Source: an uncultured Carboxylicivirga sp. (GTDB taxonomy: Bacteria; Bacteroidota; Bacteroidia; Bacteroidales; Marinilabiliaceae). From it: a stretch of DNA of 64,000 bases. Shown here piece by piece: positions 1-8,635 of the stretch (within the stretch, counting starts at the first letter, position 1; every line of letters begins with the position of its first letter). The notes under the pieces were generated by a model. The model was not told where the DNA came from and made no database searches. It saw only the letters and a program-made list of their open reading frames with translations. Made by a program: the position numbers and the translations under genes. The stretch is taken from NCBI RefSeq assembly GCF_963674565.1, contig NZ_OY771430.1:2232001-2296000 (forward strand), written 5' to 3'.

Positions 1-697
1 ATTTCAGTTTAGCCAAAATTGTAGTCCCGGCCCTTACTTTTTGCCTTTCGTTTACAAGAATCTCAATGGTATTATCCTGATCCAGAATGAATAAATCAAC
101 CTGTGATCCCATTTTTATCAGCCCAAAAACATCACCCTGTTTTATTTCTTCTTTATTCCTGAAAGTGATTATTTTTCTAATCCAGTTGTCAGCAATTTGA
201 GTCACATACAATTTTAATCGATGATTGGATATAACATATGATGCTCTTTCGTTAGAAACAATATAATCGCAGCCTTCATAGTAAGGTTGTAAATTAAAAA
301 ACATGTTCTGCAATGCAGGAAACATCGTTTTATTGCCTTTGAGGGTTGAAGGAAAATCATGTTTAATTTTTGTGAAATATCCTCCAATCGGTGCCCTGTT
401 ATAATGTACATTAAATGGTCCCATACAAATGCCAATTAGCCACCCTTCGTGACTTAAAAATTCTTTATCATCAAGAAACATAATTTCATCTAACAGAATC
501 TTCCTGCCTTTTTTATTTGCGAAAATATCTTCCCCCGGTATTACCTTGCGTATGTAAACAATAAAGCCATCTGCAGGTGATAGAATGTTGTTTTCATCAT
601 ATTGTATGGTACGATTAGGATTCCGGAAGAAAAACCAAAACCGCCAGACAATAAAAAGTACAACAACCAATGATAATATGACAAATAATATAATCAT
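1..697 (-). CDS. Phosphatidylserine decarboxylase-family protein (divergent, C-terminus cut by window edge)
   Basis: Translating inward from the edge gives 232 residues with no stop; the end is outside the window. A membrane helix (about 2-19) is followed by FFRNPNR, SPADG (40-44), GPFNVHYNRAP (93-103) matching the MSPFDVHVNR block of the family, a VTQIAD segment (165-170), and GLIKMGSQVD, whose Gly197-Ser198 is where these pyruvoyl enzymes cleave themselves. Known members decarboxylate the serine head group of phosphatidylserine at the inner membrane. This copy is divergent: FGSRVD has become MGSQVD and there is an extra charged stretch around residues 55-85. It begins 7 bases after a small membrane gene in an operon with lipid-modifying enzymes, so it may act on a different amino-acid lipid (inference). 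A normal PE-synthesis enzyme is the alternative. The start is the first ATG that gives a membrane helix followed by FFRNPNR. Confidence 0.85.
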   Translation of the reverse strand, partial: MIILFVILSLVVVLFIVWRFWFFFRNPNRTIQYDENNILSPADGFIVYIRKVIPGEDIFANKKGRKILLDEIMFLDDKEFLSHEGWLIGICMGPFNVHYNRAPIGGYFTKIKHDFPSTLKGNKTMFPALQNMFFNLQPYYEGCDYIVSNERASYVISNHRLKLYVTQIADNWIRKIITFRNKEEIKQGDVFGLIKMGSQVDLFILDQDNTIEILVNERQKVRAGTTILAKLK

Positions 698-704
698 TTC
701 AAGA

Positions 705-872
705 TCAAGCTAGTTTACGGACTATTTTATCTAAATAACGGAAGATCTTTGTTCCCAGAAAACGATCAAAAAAGCGAGCCACCAATAACAACATCACCCC
801 TATCGTCCAATAGATAACGATCAGAATAAAATTATAGAAGTCGATTAATATGTTTTTAATCCGTAAGAACAT
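705..872 (-). CDS. Small membrane protein, 55 residues, unknown function
   Basis: A short frame with an ATG 4 bases after the stop of the upstream gene and a TGA 7 bases before the next gene, so it fills its slot in the operon exactly. The product starts MFLRIKNILIDFYNF, has one long hydrophobic helix (about residues 10-33), and ends in a basic amphipathic segment (RFFDRFLGTK...DKIVRKLA). The positive-inside rule suggests an inner-membrane protein with cytoplasmic ends. No family is recognised. Its position between a GNAT protein and a decarboxylase-family protein suggests an accessory subunit or membrane anchor for the lipid-modifying enzymes around it; that is inference. The tight spacing on both sides is the main reason to believe it is real. 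Confidence 0.65.
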   Translation of the reverse strand: MFLRIKNILIDFYNFILIVIYWTIGVMLLLVARFFDRFLGTKIFRYLDKIVRKLA

Positions 873-876
873 CGTT

Positions 877-2067
877 TTATAACATGGCTATATCAATATA
901 TGGCAGATTGACTTTAGTCTCATTTAGAATTTTCTCATCTGCTACACTCAAAATAATATGCGACTTAACTGATTGTTTAAAGAATCCTTGTGTTGCTTTT
1001 AGTAATGGATCATCTTCACTGCTGCCAAAAATAACACTGTTGTACTTCTTATTTCTATATTCATTATAAATACGAACAAGCAAAGCTTTCATAATATCAG
1101 GATTCCTATCCTTTACCGCATAATCTGTCAGGTATACCTCCTTAAAACAGTTTCCCTTATTGGGAAGGGTTGGAAATCCAAACCAATATGCTAAAACAAA
1201 ATAGACAAACCTGGTCATTCTAAGATTCAAACTCAACTTTAATACACGTGTCTGCTTAAAAGAACCAGTATCCCATGCTGCACATACACCAACTACCTTA
1301 TTATCTTTTTCTGCCAAATAATAATTTTCAATTGTTAATCCTGGCTTTTTATCTAAATTAGCTCTGAATGTTGATTCATCGACACACTGTCCGAAAAGGC
1401 GATTTGAATATTCTGTTTTTAATAACTCAATAATCGCTGGAATATCTTTTTCAGTTGCCTTTCTAATATCATATTTCAGGGATTCTTTCTTTTTAAAGGT
1501 AACCAGAATATTTCGCACATCCAGTGTTCCAGTTATTTTTGAAAAAGGAACGTATAGAAATTTCTTGTGTCGTCGCGACACATGACTCAATGCGTCATTG
1601 TTACCCTGCATGATTATTGCATAACCTACAACAGCATCCTTAAAAACCAACTCCGAGGCTTTATAAAAAAAACCTTTACTCCTGGCTTCTTTCATTACGT
1701 AATAATCGGTGAAGTGATAAACTTCACGGGCATTACCATTGATATAGGCCTGATGATAACCCATCAGGATAAACCCTACTAATTTCTCATCCTTAAAGAA
1801 TCCGATATATTTGACAGGATTATACTTTAGATCTGCCAATTTAAAAACATCAGGCTCCCTGTCGAAACATATCTCAAAACCACCTGATTTGATCGGACAC
1901 GACTTCAAAATATCAAGCATTTGCTGATTATAGGAACGATCTAAAGGTGCAACTGTATATTTTGATCTGTTTTTTATCATATCTGATTTCTTGGACTCGA
2001 TCTTGTTTTCAATACCTTTATTCGGATCGAATCTCATTTGTATGATAGTTTCTGAGATTCGATCCAA
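877..2067 (-). CDS. Tandem GNAT-fold N-acyltransferase-like protein
   Basis: A 396-residue soluble protein with two GNAT-like halves. In the first (about 37-190), YIGFFKDEKLVGFILMGY is a typical beta4-type strand pair and EARSKGFFYKASEL resembles the acyl-CoA-binding motif A loop (R/Q-x-x-G-x-G/A). The second (about 198-396) opens with DIRKATEKDIPAIIELL, the classic GNAT N-terminal strand-helix, and has LAEKDNKVVGVCAAW. GNAT enzymes move an acyl group from acyl-CoA or acyl-ACP to an amine. The gene starts 9 bases after the btaA-like gene and is followed within 4 bases by a small membrane gene, so it is co-transcribed with them. An amine made by the upstream fusion enzyme would be a reasonable acceptor (inference). 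Which half is catalytic cannot be told from the sequence. Confidence 0.75.
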   Translation of the reverse strand: MDRISETIIQMRFDPNKGIENKIESKKSDMIKNRSKYTVAPLDRSYNQQMLDILKSCPIKSGGFEICFDREPDVFKLADLKYNPVKYIGFFKDEKLVGFILMGYHQAYINGNAREVYHFTDYYVMKEARSKGFFYKASELVFKDAVVGYAIIMQGNNDALSHVSRRHKKFLYVPFSKITGTLDVRNILVTFKKKESLKYDIRKATEKDIPAIIELLKTEYSNRLFGQCVDESTFRANLDKKPGLTIENYYLAEKDNKVVGVCAAWDTGSFKQTRVLKLSLNLRMTRFVYFVLAYWFGFPTLPNKGNCFKEVYLTDYAVKDRNPDIMKALLVRIYNEYRNKKYNSVIFGSSEDDPLLKATQGFFKQSVKSHIILSVADEKILNETKVNLPYIDIAML

Positions 2068-2076
2068 AGTATCCTA

Positions 2077-3186
2077 TTATTTTTTAATCACATAAGGTAT
2101 AATATTATAAAAAGGATAGCGATCTGTTTTAATAATCTCATTCCCTAAAAATCTATCAGGAATAACATGCTCTGATATTTCATACGGCATTGTATGCAAA
2201 TAATGAATAAACCTTGAGCTGATTCTTCCATTGTTTGCAGATACTTGAAAGACCAATTTCATTAGATCATCAAATTCCTCTTTATTAACCCAATCGCTAA
2301 TATTGGAGAGATGAAACTTATTAAAATCTCTAGGCTGACTTTTTTCAAGAAACTGTTTTATTGCTATCGTTTCAATAGATAATTCCGGGAGATTTCTTTT
2401 GATATTTTTCACTCCTGCTTCAGTCAGATAATCTGGTAAAGCATCTTTAAATAATACTTTTCCAAAGAAAGTATATTGTAAAAAGTAATTCTTATAAGCC
2501 AGAGTAGAGCAACAAAAGTCTCTGAATCGTTGAAAAAAGAACTCAGCAATATTATTCTTACCTGAATTCATAAATCCTTGCTCAGCTATTGCATTTCCCT
2601 TATAAATTCTGGGGTGAAATATTATTTGAAATAGTTTATTGAGTCGTTTTGTATTGAGCTTTTTATCGAAGTATGAATATTGATCTTTTACATCATCCAA
2701 CTCCAGTAATCCTTGTATCTTTTTCTTTCCTACAATGGCCAAACCAATAGTATTAAAACGCGCCATGTATTGCTCAAATCTTCCGGCATTAATTACTCCT
2801 TTTTCTATTGCCAATCTGTTTCTTTCCCAAAATTCTGATTCATGAGTGGTAAACGAGGTTGATAATTTATTGTAATATTTTAACCTAACGTCCTTTTGTT
2901 GAGGGATAAACCCTAAAAAACCAGCGGCTTCTGCAGGTTCAAGATATTGAAGTGCTTTAATTTTAAGCTTTAGTAATTGATTTTGATTCTCATTTATATC
3001 GATACATTTGATTTTAACACTATTTCGGGCCAGTAAATTTAAGGCTACATCTCCTGCACTTGTGATTGATAAAAGGTAGTCACCATTCTTCAGTTTCAGT
3101 GCCTTTTCTTCTGACTCGACGTCTTCCTGAGATAATCCAAAATCAAACAGAGGATTCATATTATGTTGTTTTAAATGTTTCGGCAT
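2077..3186 (-). CDS. BtaA-like DUF3419 S-adenosylmethionine 3-amino-3-carboxypropyl transferase
   Basis: A 369-residue protein of the DUF3419/BtaA family. The diagnostic block is near the N-terminus (LLSITSAGDVALNLLAR, about 38-54, then IKCIDINENQNQLLKLK), the SAM-binding Rossmann-like motif of BtaA, followed by the long helical domain typical of the family. BtaA moves the 3-amino-3-carboxypropyl group of SAM to diacylglycerol, giving the homoserine ether lipid that BtaB methylates to a betaine lipid. No BtaB methyltransferase is seen in the window, so a classical betaine lipid is not the obvious product. The start overlaps the end of the upstream 1469-residue gene by 26 bases, which implies translational coupling. 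A different acceptor, such as an amine from that enzyme, is possible (inference). The family call is firm; the substrate is not. Confidence 0.85.
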   Translation of the reverse strand: MPKHLKQHNMNPLFDFGLSQEDVESEEKALKLKNGDYLLSITSAGDVALNLLARNSVKIKCIDINENQNQLLKLKIKALQYLEPAEAAGFLGFIPQQKDVRLKYYNKLSTSFTTHESEFWERNRLAIEKGVINAGRFEQYMARFNTIGLAIVGKKKIQGLLELDDVKDQYSYFDKKLNTKRLNKLFQIIFHPRIYKGNAIAEQGFMNSGKNNIAEFFFQRFRDFCCSTLAYKNYFLQYTFFGKVLFKDALPDYLTEAGVKNIKRNLPELSIETIAIKQFLEKSQPRDFNKFHLSNISDWVNKEEFDDLMKLVFQVSANNGRISSRFIHYLHTMPYEISEHVIPDRFLGNEIIKTDRYPFYNIIPYVIKK

Positions 3187-6100
3187 CCTCTATCTTGTCA
3201 AAGAAATGATACTTCCGGGCTAACCGGGTCACTTCTTCGACTCCTTCTCTGCTTATTTTGCCTATTAATGACGATTGAATAGGTTCCAGACCATTTAAAA
3301 TAGCTTCAGCACCGCAACAGTAGATAGTCCCCTTGGCTGTTTTAGAGCCCATGAAAAAATCCTTTTCTCCTGGTAATGTAATTCTTGAACCAAAAGAAAG
3401 ATAAGTAACATTTTCCATAATCTGCACATCTTCAGAAATTGCAGAAGGAACTGAAACATCACAAATTACAATCTTTTCGTTGTTACTTACATGATGTGGA
3501 TAAACCAACGGATCATTTGTATTGGAAGCAGTTATAATCAGGTTGCAGTTTTTCAATTCATCCATCCCTACACCGATTCTTACTTTATCGACATTATCAT
3601 TTAACTCAGTTTTAAGATCACCCAATAATTGATTTAACTTGTTTTGATTTCTACCTAGCAAGATGATTTCTTCCCAATTAATATCTTCTCCAACTAAGCG
3701 TTCTGTAATAATGGATCCAATATTACCGGCAGCACCAATTATGGCACCTCTGATTTCCTTATTCATCTTCATTGCATGAATAGTTTCCACGATTCGCTTA
3801 ATACCGCAGGCTGCCGTAAGAGTGTTTCCCGTGATGATCTTAATATCATTAGAATTTACCAAGGACAATCCGTTATTACTTATGATTGAGGTGTATGCTC
3901 CCAGACTAATGGTTTTAATGCCTAAAGACACAGCCAGATCAACACATTTCTGAACATGTTTAATGATCTCACTCTGTTTATTCTGACGATAATATTTTTC
4001 AAGAATGGCTGAATCAACCGGTAACAATATCAGGCTAAAGTGGATCTTATTTTTCAGAATGTTTTTTGAAAACAACACAACCGGTTTCATCTGCATTAAC
4101 ACCTGAAGTTTATTAAACAAAAGCCAAAGACCTGTATCAGAAGCCTTGCAATATTCCTCACCCAGGTTTCGGAGTTCCAATGTGGGATGCACAAAATGAG
4201 CAATCATAGCGACCTTTTCAGCTCCTTCCGCAGGTTCTTCTATTTCTGTATTCAGAAAATCAGAAACTATCATTCCTTTATTGTCTAAAAATGGATCGTC
4301 ACTCATCAATGACTTTACCAGACTATACATATTGTTTTCGCGAATGTCATTGCACAACTGATCAAAGGCTTCAACCAGTTTTAAAACCTCTTCGTTGGTT
4401 ATATAGGCAGATGGCTCAACCCTTAAAACATTGGGTGCTGATAAAGAAGGCAGAATGCGGATATTGAACCTGTTTAGCAGATATGATGAAAATAGTAAAC
4501 CTAAATTTTTCTCATTGTAAAAACATCGTAAAAGGAAATTACTTTGCTTTGAGAAATCACAAAACCAGATACCCTGCATTAATCCTTTTCCTTCTATTTT
4601 TTGAATGATTTCGGGATATCTATGCCTAAGTTTATCCAATTCACTTTGGATAAAAGCTCCTTTTTCTGTACATTTATCAGCCAAGTATTCTTTTTCAATT
4701 ATATCAAGAGTTGCTATGGCCATTGATGCAGCCAAACCTGAATTTGCAAAAGTTGAACTATAATAATCAGTAAATTTCTCGTAATAATGCTGCTTATCAA
4801 TCAAAACAGCAGAAATCTTCTGATAATTACCTCCGAGTGCTTTTGCAAACAGATAATAATCGCCCTTAATACCTTCAGAAGCCAGAAACGAACCAGATCG
4901 TCCCAATCCACTTTGAATCTCATCGATGATGAGTGGAAATGAATATTCTGAAAGCTGTTGTAATACATTATAATCGACACAACGGATACCTCCTTCACCG
5001 ACAATAGGCTCTGCAATAGCACCAACCACAGAGTCAAAAGCAAACTTTTCGACAATCAGTTCCTTATTACGATATACTATTTGTTTAAGTTGAATGGTAT
5101 AAACACCAATAGCTTCTTCCAGTCTTTCTTTCCAGTCTTCAGCTTTATCATCAATAAAGATTGTATTGAAACCTAAAATAGCCGAGAATTTTTGTCTCTT
5201 TTTGTTATTACCTAAGAAATTGCGAGAACCAAGTGTATGACCATGAAAACCTTCTTTTAAAGAAATAAAGGATGGTTTAGTTTCTTTTATAATCGTATAA
5301 TTCTCATCCCAAATTTCGGAAAGCAAGGAGCCGGCTTCTGCTCCAAATTGTCGATACTGGTTCTCCTTTATTTTATCGAATTGATTTACCCACTCCAGAT
5401 AAGCATGATGTAAAGCTAACTCAACGGCCTCAGAACCTGTTGAGCCAAACAAAACATTAAACACTTTACCTGTAGATTTCCCAACGATGTCATTAAGTTT
5501 CTGAGCCAATTCACCAATGGGCCTTTGAATACTTCCCTGATCAGATAAAGGTATTTGATCATGACTAATAAAGTCCGATAAGGTCTCTTTTAATTGTGAA
5601 TTGTTGTGACCAAGCAAATTGGTTCCAAAGCCCCCTGTAAAATCAAGAATCTCCACTTCCTCATCATTTTTCATGGTAAATAATGAATCCTTCTTTGCCC
5701 TGTGATAAGTATAATCCATACCTAATGCCTTAAGCATCTCTCCCATCCTTGGATTATGATAATAGGAAAACGAGGTAACCTGCTCTTCTTTGTTTTTAAC
5801 GAAGTTTATTATTTCTCCGTTTGTAAATATCTCGGTTAGACTACTAATCTCCTTTGAATAATGCTTTCGTAGCAAAAACCTCGAAACATTTCCCTTTACT
5901 GTTGCCGGAACAATATCATTAATCAATACAAACCGAATAATTGTCCGATGACGAAATTCGAAAGGCTCTAAAGTACTGCTGAGTCGGTTGTTAATTTCTG
6001 TTATTCGAGCCGAATATTTATCAATTATTCTCTTTTCAACAACTTTACCTCTTTCTAATTTATTTTCGTCTATAAAAAGTAAGGCTGCTAATCCGGCAAT

Positions 6101-7570
6101 TCCTTTGATAGGAAAAAACTCAATATGTTTACTTACCGATTCAAGTGGTTGATAATATCCGTATAATACCTTTATCGGAATCTTAACACCAAATCCATCT
6201 TTAATAAAATCAGATTTTTTTCTTCCTTCATAATAAATCAGATTGTCTGTTTTTAAACTAACAACATCACCTGTTTCGAAGTAGCCAACAGGTGGCACTG
6301 AATCGTCAAAAGCATCATCACTAATACAACTCATCCCAAATTTTGACTTCAGAAAAAGCTCATATTCATCTTTCGATCCTTCTATCTTCTTAAGTCCCAA
6401 TTTCACACCAGGCAGGGGAGCTCCCAATGACTCACGATACTTAAGACTATCATTCTTATGTAACAAAGTATTTAGTACTTGCTGTGTTTCCGTTGTACCA
6501 AGGGCATTGTGTATTTTTATACCAAATGCTGATTCAATTTCCTGAATTGTATTTTCATCAATCCTTGCACCACTGGATATTAAAGTTTTAAATGATTTTG
6601 ACAAGACTTCCTTTAACTCAGGAAAGAACCGCATCAACTCCAGAAAAAGTTTATATACTGAAGGACCTCCGGTAATATGTTCCGGTTTCATCTGTAAAAG
6701 AAAATACCTGACAATTTCAGGCTTTTCAACAAACCATTCTGTATTAATGATACAGATCGGATTACCAGTCCATATTGCATTAAAAAAGGAACGAATGCCC
6801 ATAGTGTGGTTAAACATTGGCGTAAAACACCTGCCACCCATAACATTGTGATTATAAAAACCCGCTTGTTGCCAGCTTAAGCAGTTAAAGATGAATCCCT
6901 GCTGGTTATAATGGATCAGCTTTGATTTGCCAGACGAACCAGAAGTTGTAATTAATAAAGCCTCTGTTTTTAGCGATGTCTTTTCTTTGATCTCAACATA
7001 GATTGGACTACAGGTATAATCAGTGTCATCAGGTTCTTCATCAATCAGCTCATTCAACTTCAGATCCTTGTTGATATCTAAAATTAATAATCCGAGTTCA
7101 TTGGCAATACCCTTTAGACTTTTTACCTGCTTTTTTTCGTTGTCATGTTGATGTAGTCCGTTTATTTCTGATTCCGGTAAAACAATACACTTGCAATGGG
7201 TTTGTTGAATCCACTCCTGCACATCACTAACCTCAACGAACATAGGCAATAAAACCCTGATTCCATAGGACGTAAGAGCAGCAAAAAGTAAAGCGATATA
7301 TAACTCATTATTCCCGGCTATACTGGCTAAAAGAACTGTATCTCCAGCAGCTAAACCTTTATCTTTAAAATGCTTATATAGCTCAAAAAGTATGTACCGA
7401 AACTTTGGCAGGTTAATCTCTTTGTAGTAATTGCCTATATGACTCAGTATAATATCAGCATTCTCATTTCTTTGCTCCTGAACCTCGAAAATAAGCTGAG
7501 CAAGGCAATGTGGATAATCCACAGACAAATCCATATCGTTTTCAAGTACAATATCAAAAAAATCGCTCAT
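3161..7570 (-). CDS. Three-domain fusion: AMP-dependent acid ligase, class III aminotransferase, acyl-ACP reductase-like domain
   Basis: A 1469-residue cytoplasmic enzyme. Domain 1 (1-590) is an adenylate-forming ligase: TTSGSSGKSK (208-217), NALGTTE (355-361), YFETGD (430-435), YYEGRKKSDFIK (446-457) and a PATVKGNVSR loop carrying the catalytic-type Lys near 559. Domain 2 (600-1075) is a class III PLP aminotransferase: GSTGSEAVE (709-717), IIDEIQSGLGRSG (881-893) and Lys910 in FAKALGG as the PLP lysine. Domain 3 (1115-1469) resembles cyanobacterial acyl-ACP reductase: LGAYTSI (1223-1229), ITGNTLTAA (1246-1254), GAAGNIGS dinucleotide loop (1279-1286) and CCGAE (1418-1422), matching the catalytic Cys region. 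In order these could activate a fatty acid, reduce it to an aldehyde and transaminate it to an amine (inference). No carrier-protein domain is seen. First gene of the operon; start MSDFFDIVLEN. Confidence 0.85.
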   Translation of the reverse strand: MSDFFDIVLENDMDLSVDYPHCLAQLIFEVQEQRNENADIILSHIGNYYKEINLPKFRYILFELYKHFKDKGLAAGDTVLLASIAGNNELYIALLFAALTSYGIRVLLPMFVEVSDVQEWIQQTHCKCIVLPESEINGLHQHDNEKKQVKSLKGIANELGLLILDINKDLKLNELIDEEPDDTDYTCSPIYVEIKEKTSLKTEALLITTSGSSGKSKLIHYNQQGFIFNCLSWQQAGFYNHNVMGGRCFTPMFNHTMGIRSFFNAIWTGNPICIINTEWFVEKPEIVRYFLLQMKPEHITGGPSVYKLFLELMRFFPELKEVLSKSFKTLISSGARIDENTIQEIESAFGIKIHNALGTTETQQVLNTLLHKNDSLKYRESLGAPLPGVKLGLKKIEGSKDEYELFLKSKFGMSCISDDAFDDSVPPVGYFETGDVVSLKTDNLIYYEGRKKSDFIKDGFGVKIPIKVLYGYYQPLESVSKHIEFFPIKGIAGLAALLFIDENKLERGKVVEKRIIDKYSARITEINNRLSSTLEPFEFRHRTIIRFVLINDIVPATVKGNVSRFLLRKHYSKEISSLTEIFTNGEIINFVKNKEEQVTSFSYYHNPRMGEMLKALGMDYTYHRAKKDSLFTMKNDEEVEILDFTGGFGTNLLGHNNSQLKETLSDFISHDQIPLSDQGSIQRPIGELAQKLNDIVGKSTGKVFNVLFGSTGSEAVELALHHAYLEWVNQFDKIKENQYRQFGAEAGSLLSEIWDENYTIIKETKPSFISLKEGFHGHTLGSRNFLGNNKKRQKFSAILGFNTIFIDDKAEDWKERLEEAIGVYTIQLKQIVYRNKELIVEKFAFDSVVGAIAEPIVGEGGIRCVDYNVLQQLSEYSFPLIIDEIQSGLGRSGSFLASEGIKGDYYLFAKALGGNYQKISAVLIDKQHYYEKFTDYYSSTFANSGLAASMAIATLDIIEKEYLADKCTEKGAFIQSELDKLRHRYPEIIQKIEGKGLMQGIWFCDFSKQSNFLLRCFYNEKNLGLLFSSYLLNRFNIRILPSLSAPNVLRVEPSAYITNEEVLKLVEAFDQLCNDIRENNMYSLVKSLMSDDPFLDNKGMIVSDFLNTEIEEPAEGAEKVAMIAHFVHPTLELRNLGEEYCKASDTGLWLLFNKLQVLMQMKPVVLFSKNILKNKIHFSLILLPVDSAILEKYYRQNKQSEIIKHVQKCVDLAVSLGIKTISLGAYTSIISNNGLSLVNSNDIKIITGNTLTAACGIKRIVETIHAMKMNKEIRGAIIGAAGNIGSIITERLVGEDINWEEIILLGRNQNKLNQLLGDLKTELNDNVDKVRIGVGMDELKNCNLIITASNTNDPLVYPHHVSNNEKIVICDVSVPSAISEDVQIMENVTYLSFGSRITLPGEKDFFMGSKTAKGTIYCCGAEAILNGLEPIQSSLIGKISREGVEEVTRLARKYHFFDKIEDAETFKTT

Positions 7571-7740
7571 TTGTCTGATCCAGTTAGATGATTGATTTCC
7601 CTAATATATAAATTACGAAAACAAATACGATATGGAAAGTCTATTTACAATATAATTCACTAGTTATTAAGATTATTTGACTGAATGCAAAACTTTACGT
7701 TATAGAAATAAAATGAATGTATTTCTACAAAGTCAAAAAC

Positions 7741-8418
7741 TTATTTTTTTGCTATTCTCTCTTCAACAAAGTCTCTTAAATCATTCATATCAAAGCCATA
7801 ATCTTTCTTTAACCTGCCCAATCGCTCACCACTCATTGATACTGGCACATCAATTGCCGATGCTAAATCTTCAACAGGAATAAGGTACTTATCTGCAACT
7901 TCCTGAAGTGACACTGAACCATAAATCTCAACTGTATAATCTTCGTGTTCGGATTTATTAAATGTAGTTCCTTCATTTATTGAATGATCATTACGTCTTA
8001 ATTCATTTCTATCCTCACGACCATGACTACTGCTGCCTTCCACAACCTGAGGTTTAAGAAAAAGAGGAGCAATTACAAGCAGAACTGTAATAATTATAAT
8101 GGCTATTGTTAGTAAAATTCTTAAAACTCTACCCTCAAACATTCTTTTATAAATAGCTACAATTAATTTCCAGTGAAAAACAATATGAAGGATCAGTAAG
8201 AATACAAGTGTCAAACCTAAAATAAGGTGTACATCACCCCATTGATGCCGATCGAAACCCCAATAATACAGTTCAACATTTCTACCGTAAACATCATGAC
8301 GTTGTGAACCGGGAATAAGCATATATTCCATTAAAAAACCGACACCTACCACCATCATCATAACGATGAACATAACAATGTCGATAATAAAATTAAGCTT
8401 GATTTTTGTGAGTCTCAT
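7741..8418 (-). CDS. DUF4405-type membrane protein with helical C-terminal module
   Basis: A 225-residue inner-membrane protein with three hydrophobic helices (about 10-30, 65-88, 100-122). The signature DRHQWGDVHLILGL...LLILHIVFHW carries paired histidines in two helices, the arrangement seen in DUF4405 proteins, which resemble small di-haem cytochrome b subunits. A charged linker (about 128-165) leads to a conserved-looking C-terminal piece (VSLQEVADKYLIPVEDLASAI...MSGERLGRLKKDYGFDMNDLRDFVEERI) predicted to be helical and outside the membrane. Haem binding and a redox role are inferences from the histidines. It lies 170 bases upstream of the lipid operon on the same strand, close enough for shared transcription but far enough to have its own. 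The start is the only ATG before the first helix. Confidence 0.75.
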   Translation of the reverse strand: MRLTKIKLNFIIDIVMFIVMMMVVGVGFLMEYMLIPGSQRHDVYGRNVELYYWGFDRHQWGDVHLILGLTLVFLLILHIVFHWKLIVAIYKRMFEGRVLRILLTIAIIIITVLLVIAPLFLKPQVVEGSSSHGREDRNELRRNDHSINEGTTFNKSEHEDYTVEIYGSVSLQEVADKYLIPVEDLASAIDVPVSMSGERLGRLKKDYGFDMNDLRDFVEERIAKK

Positions 8419-8635
8419 AGATTTAGGGTATTAAGGTTATATACAAGGATAAATGAAAATTATAAGTTTTATTAATTCTGATTTTGCAGATACCCCGATT
8501 AATTAAGGTAAATATCATACTTAATAATGAATCAACCAACTAATTGCCTGATTACAATTATTTTTAAATTCTTAATCATTCTTTAAAGTATAGTTAGATC
8601 GAATTTTCTATTTTCACCCTTTCAAAAGAAAAAAG

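Noticed and set aside
214..435. A 73-residue minus-strand frame near the left edge
   Set aside because: It lies wholly inside the decarboxylase-family gene in another frame; the family motifs are in that gene's frame.
4801..5055. Minus-strand frame of 84 residues within the fusion gene
   Set aside because: It is an out-of-frame shadow of the aminotransferase domain, with no motif of its own.
2077..7570. Ordinary betaine-lipid (BtaA/BtaB) locus
   Set aside because: No BtaB methyltransferase is present and the other genes do not belong to that pathway.
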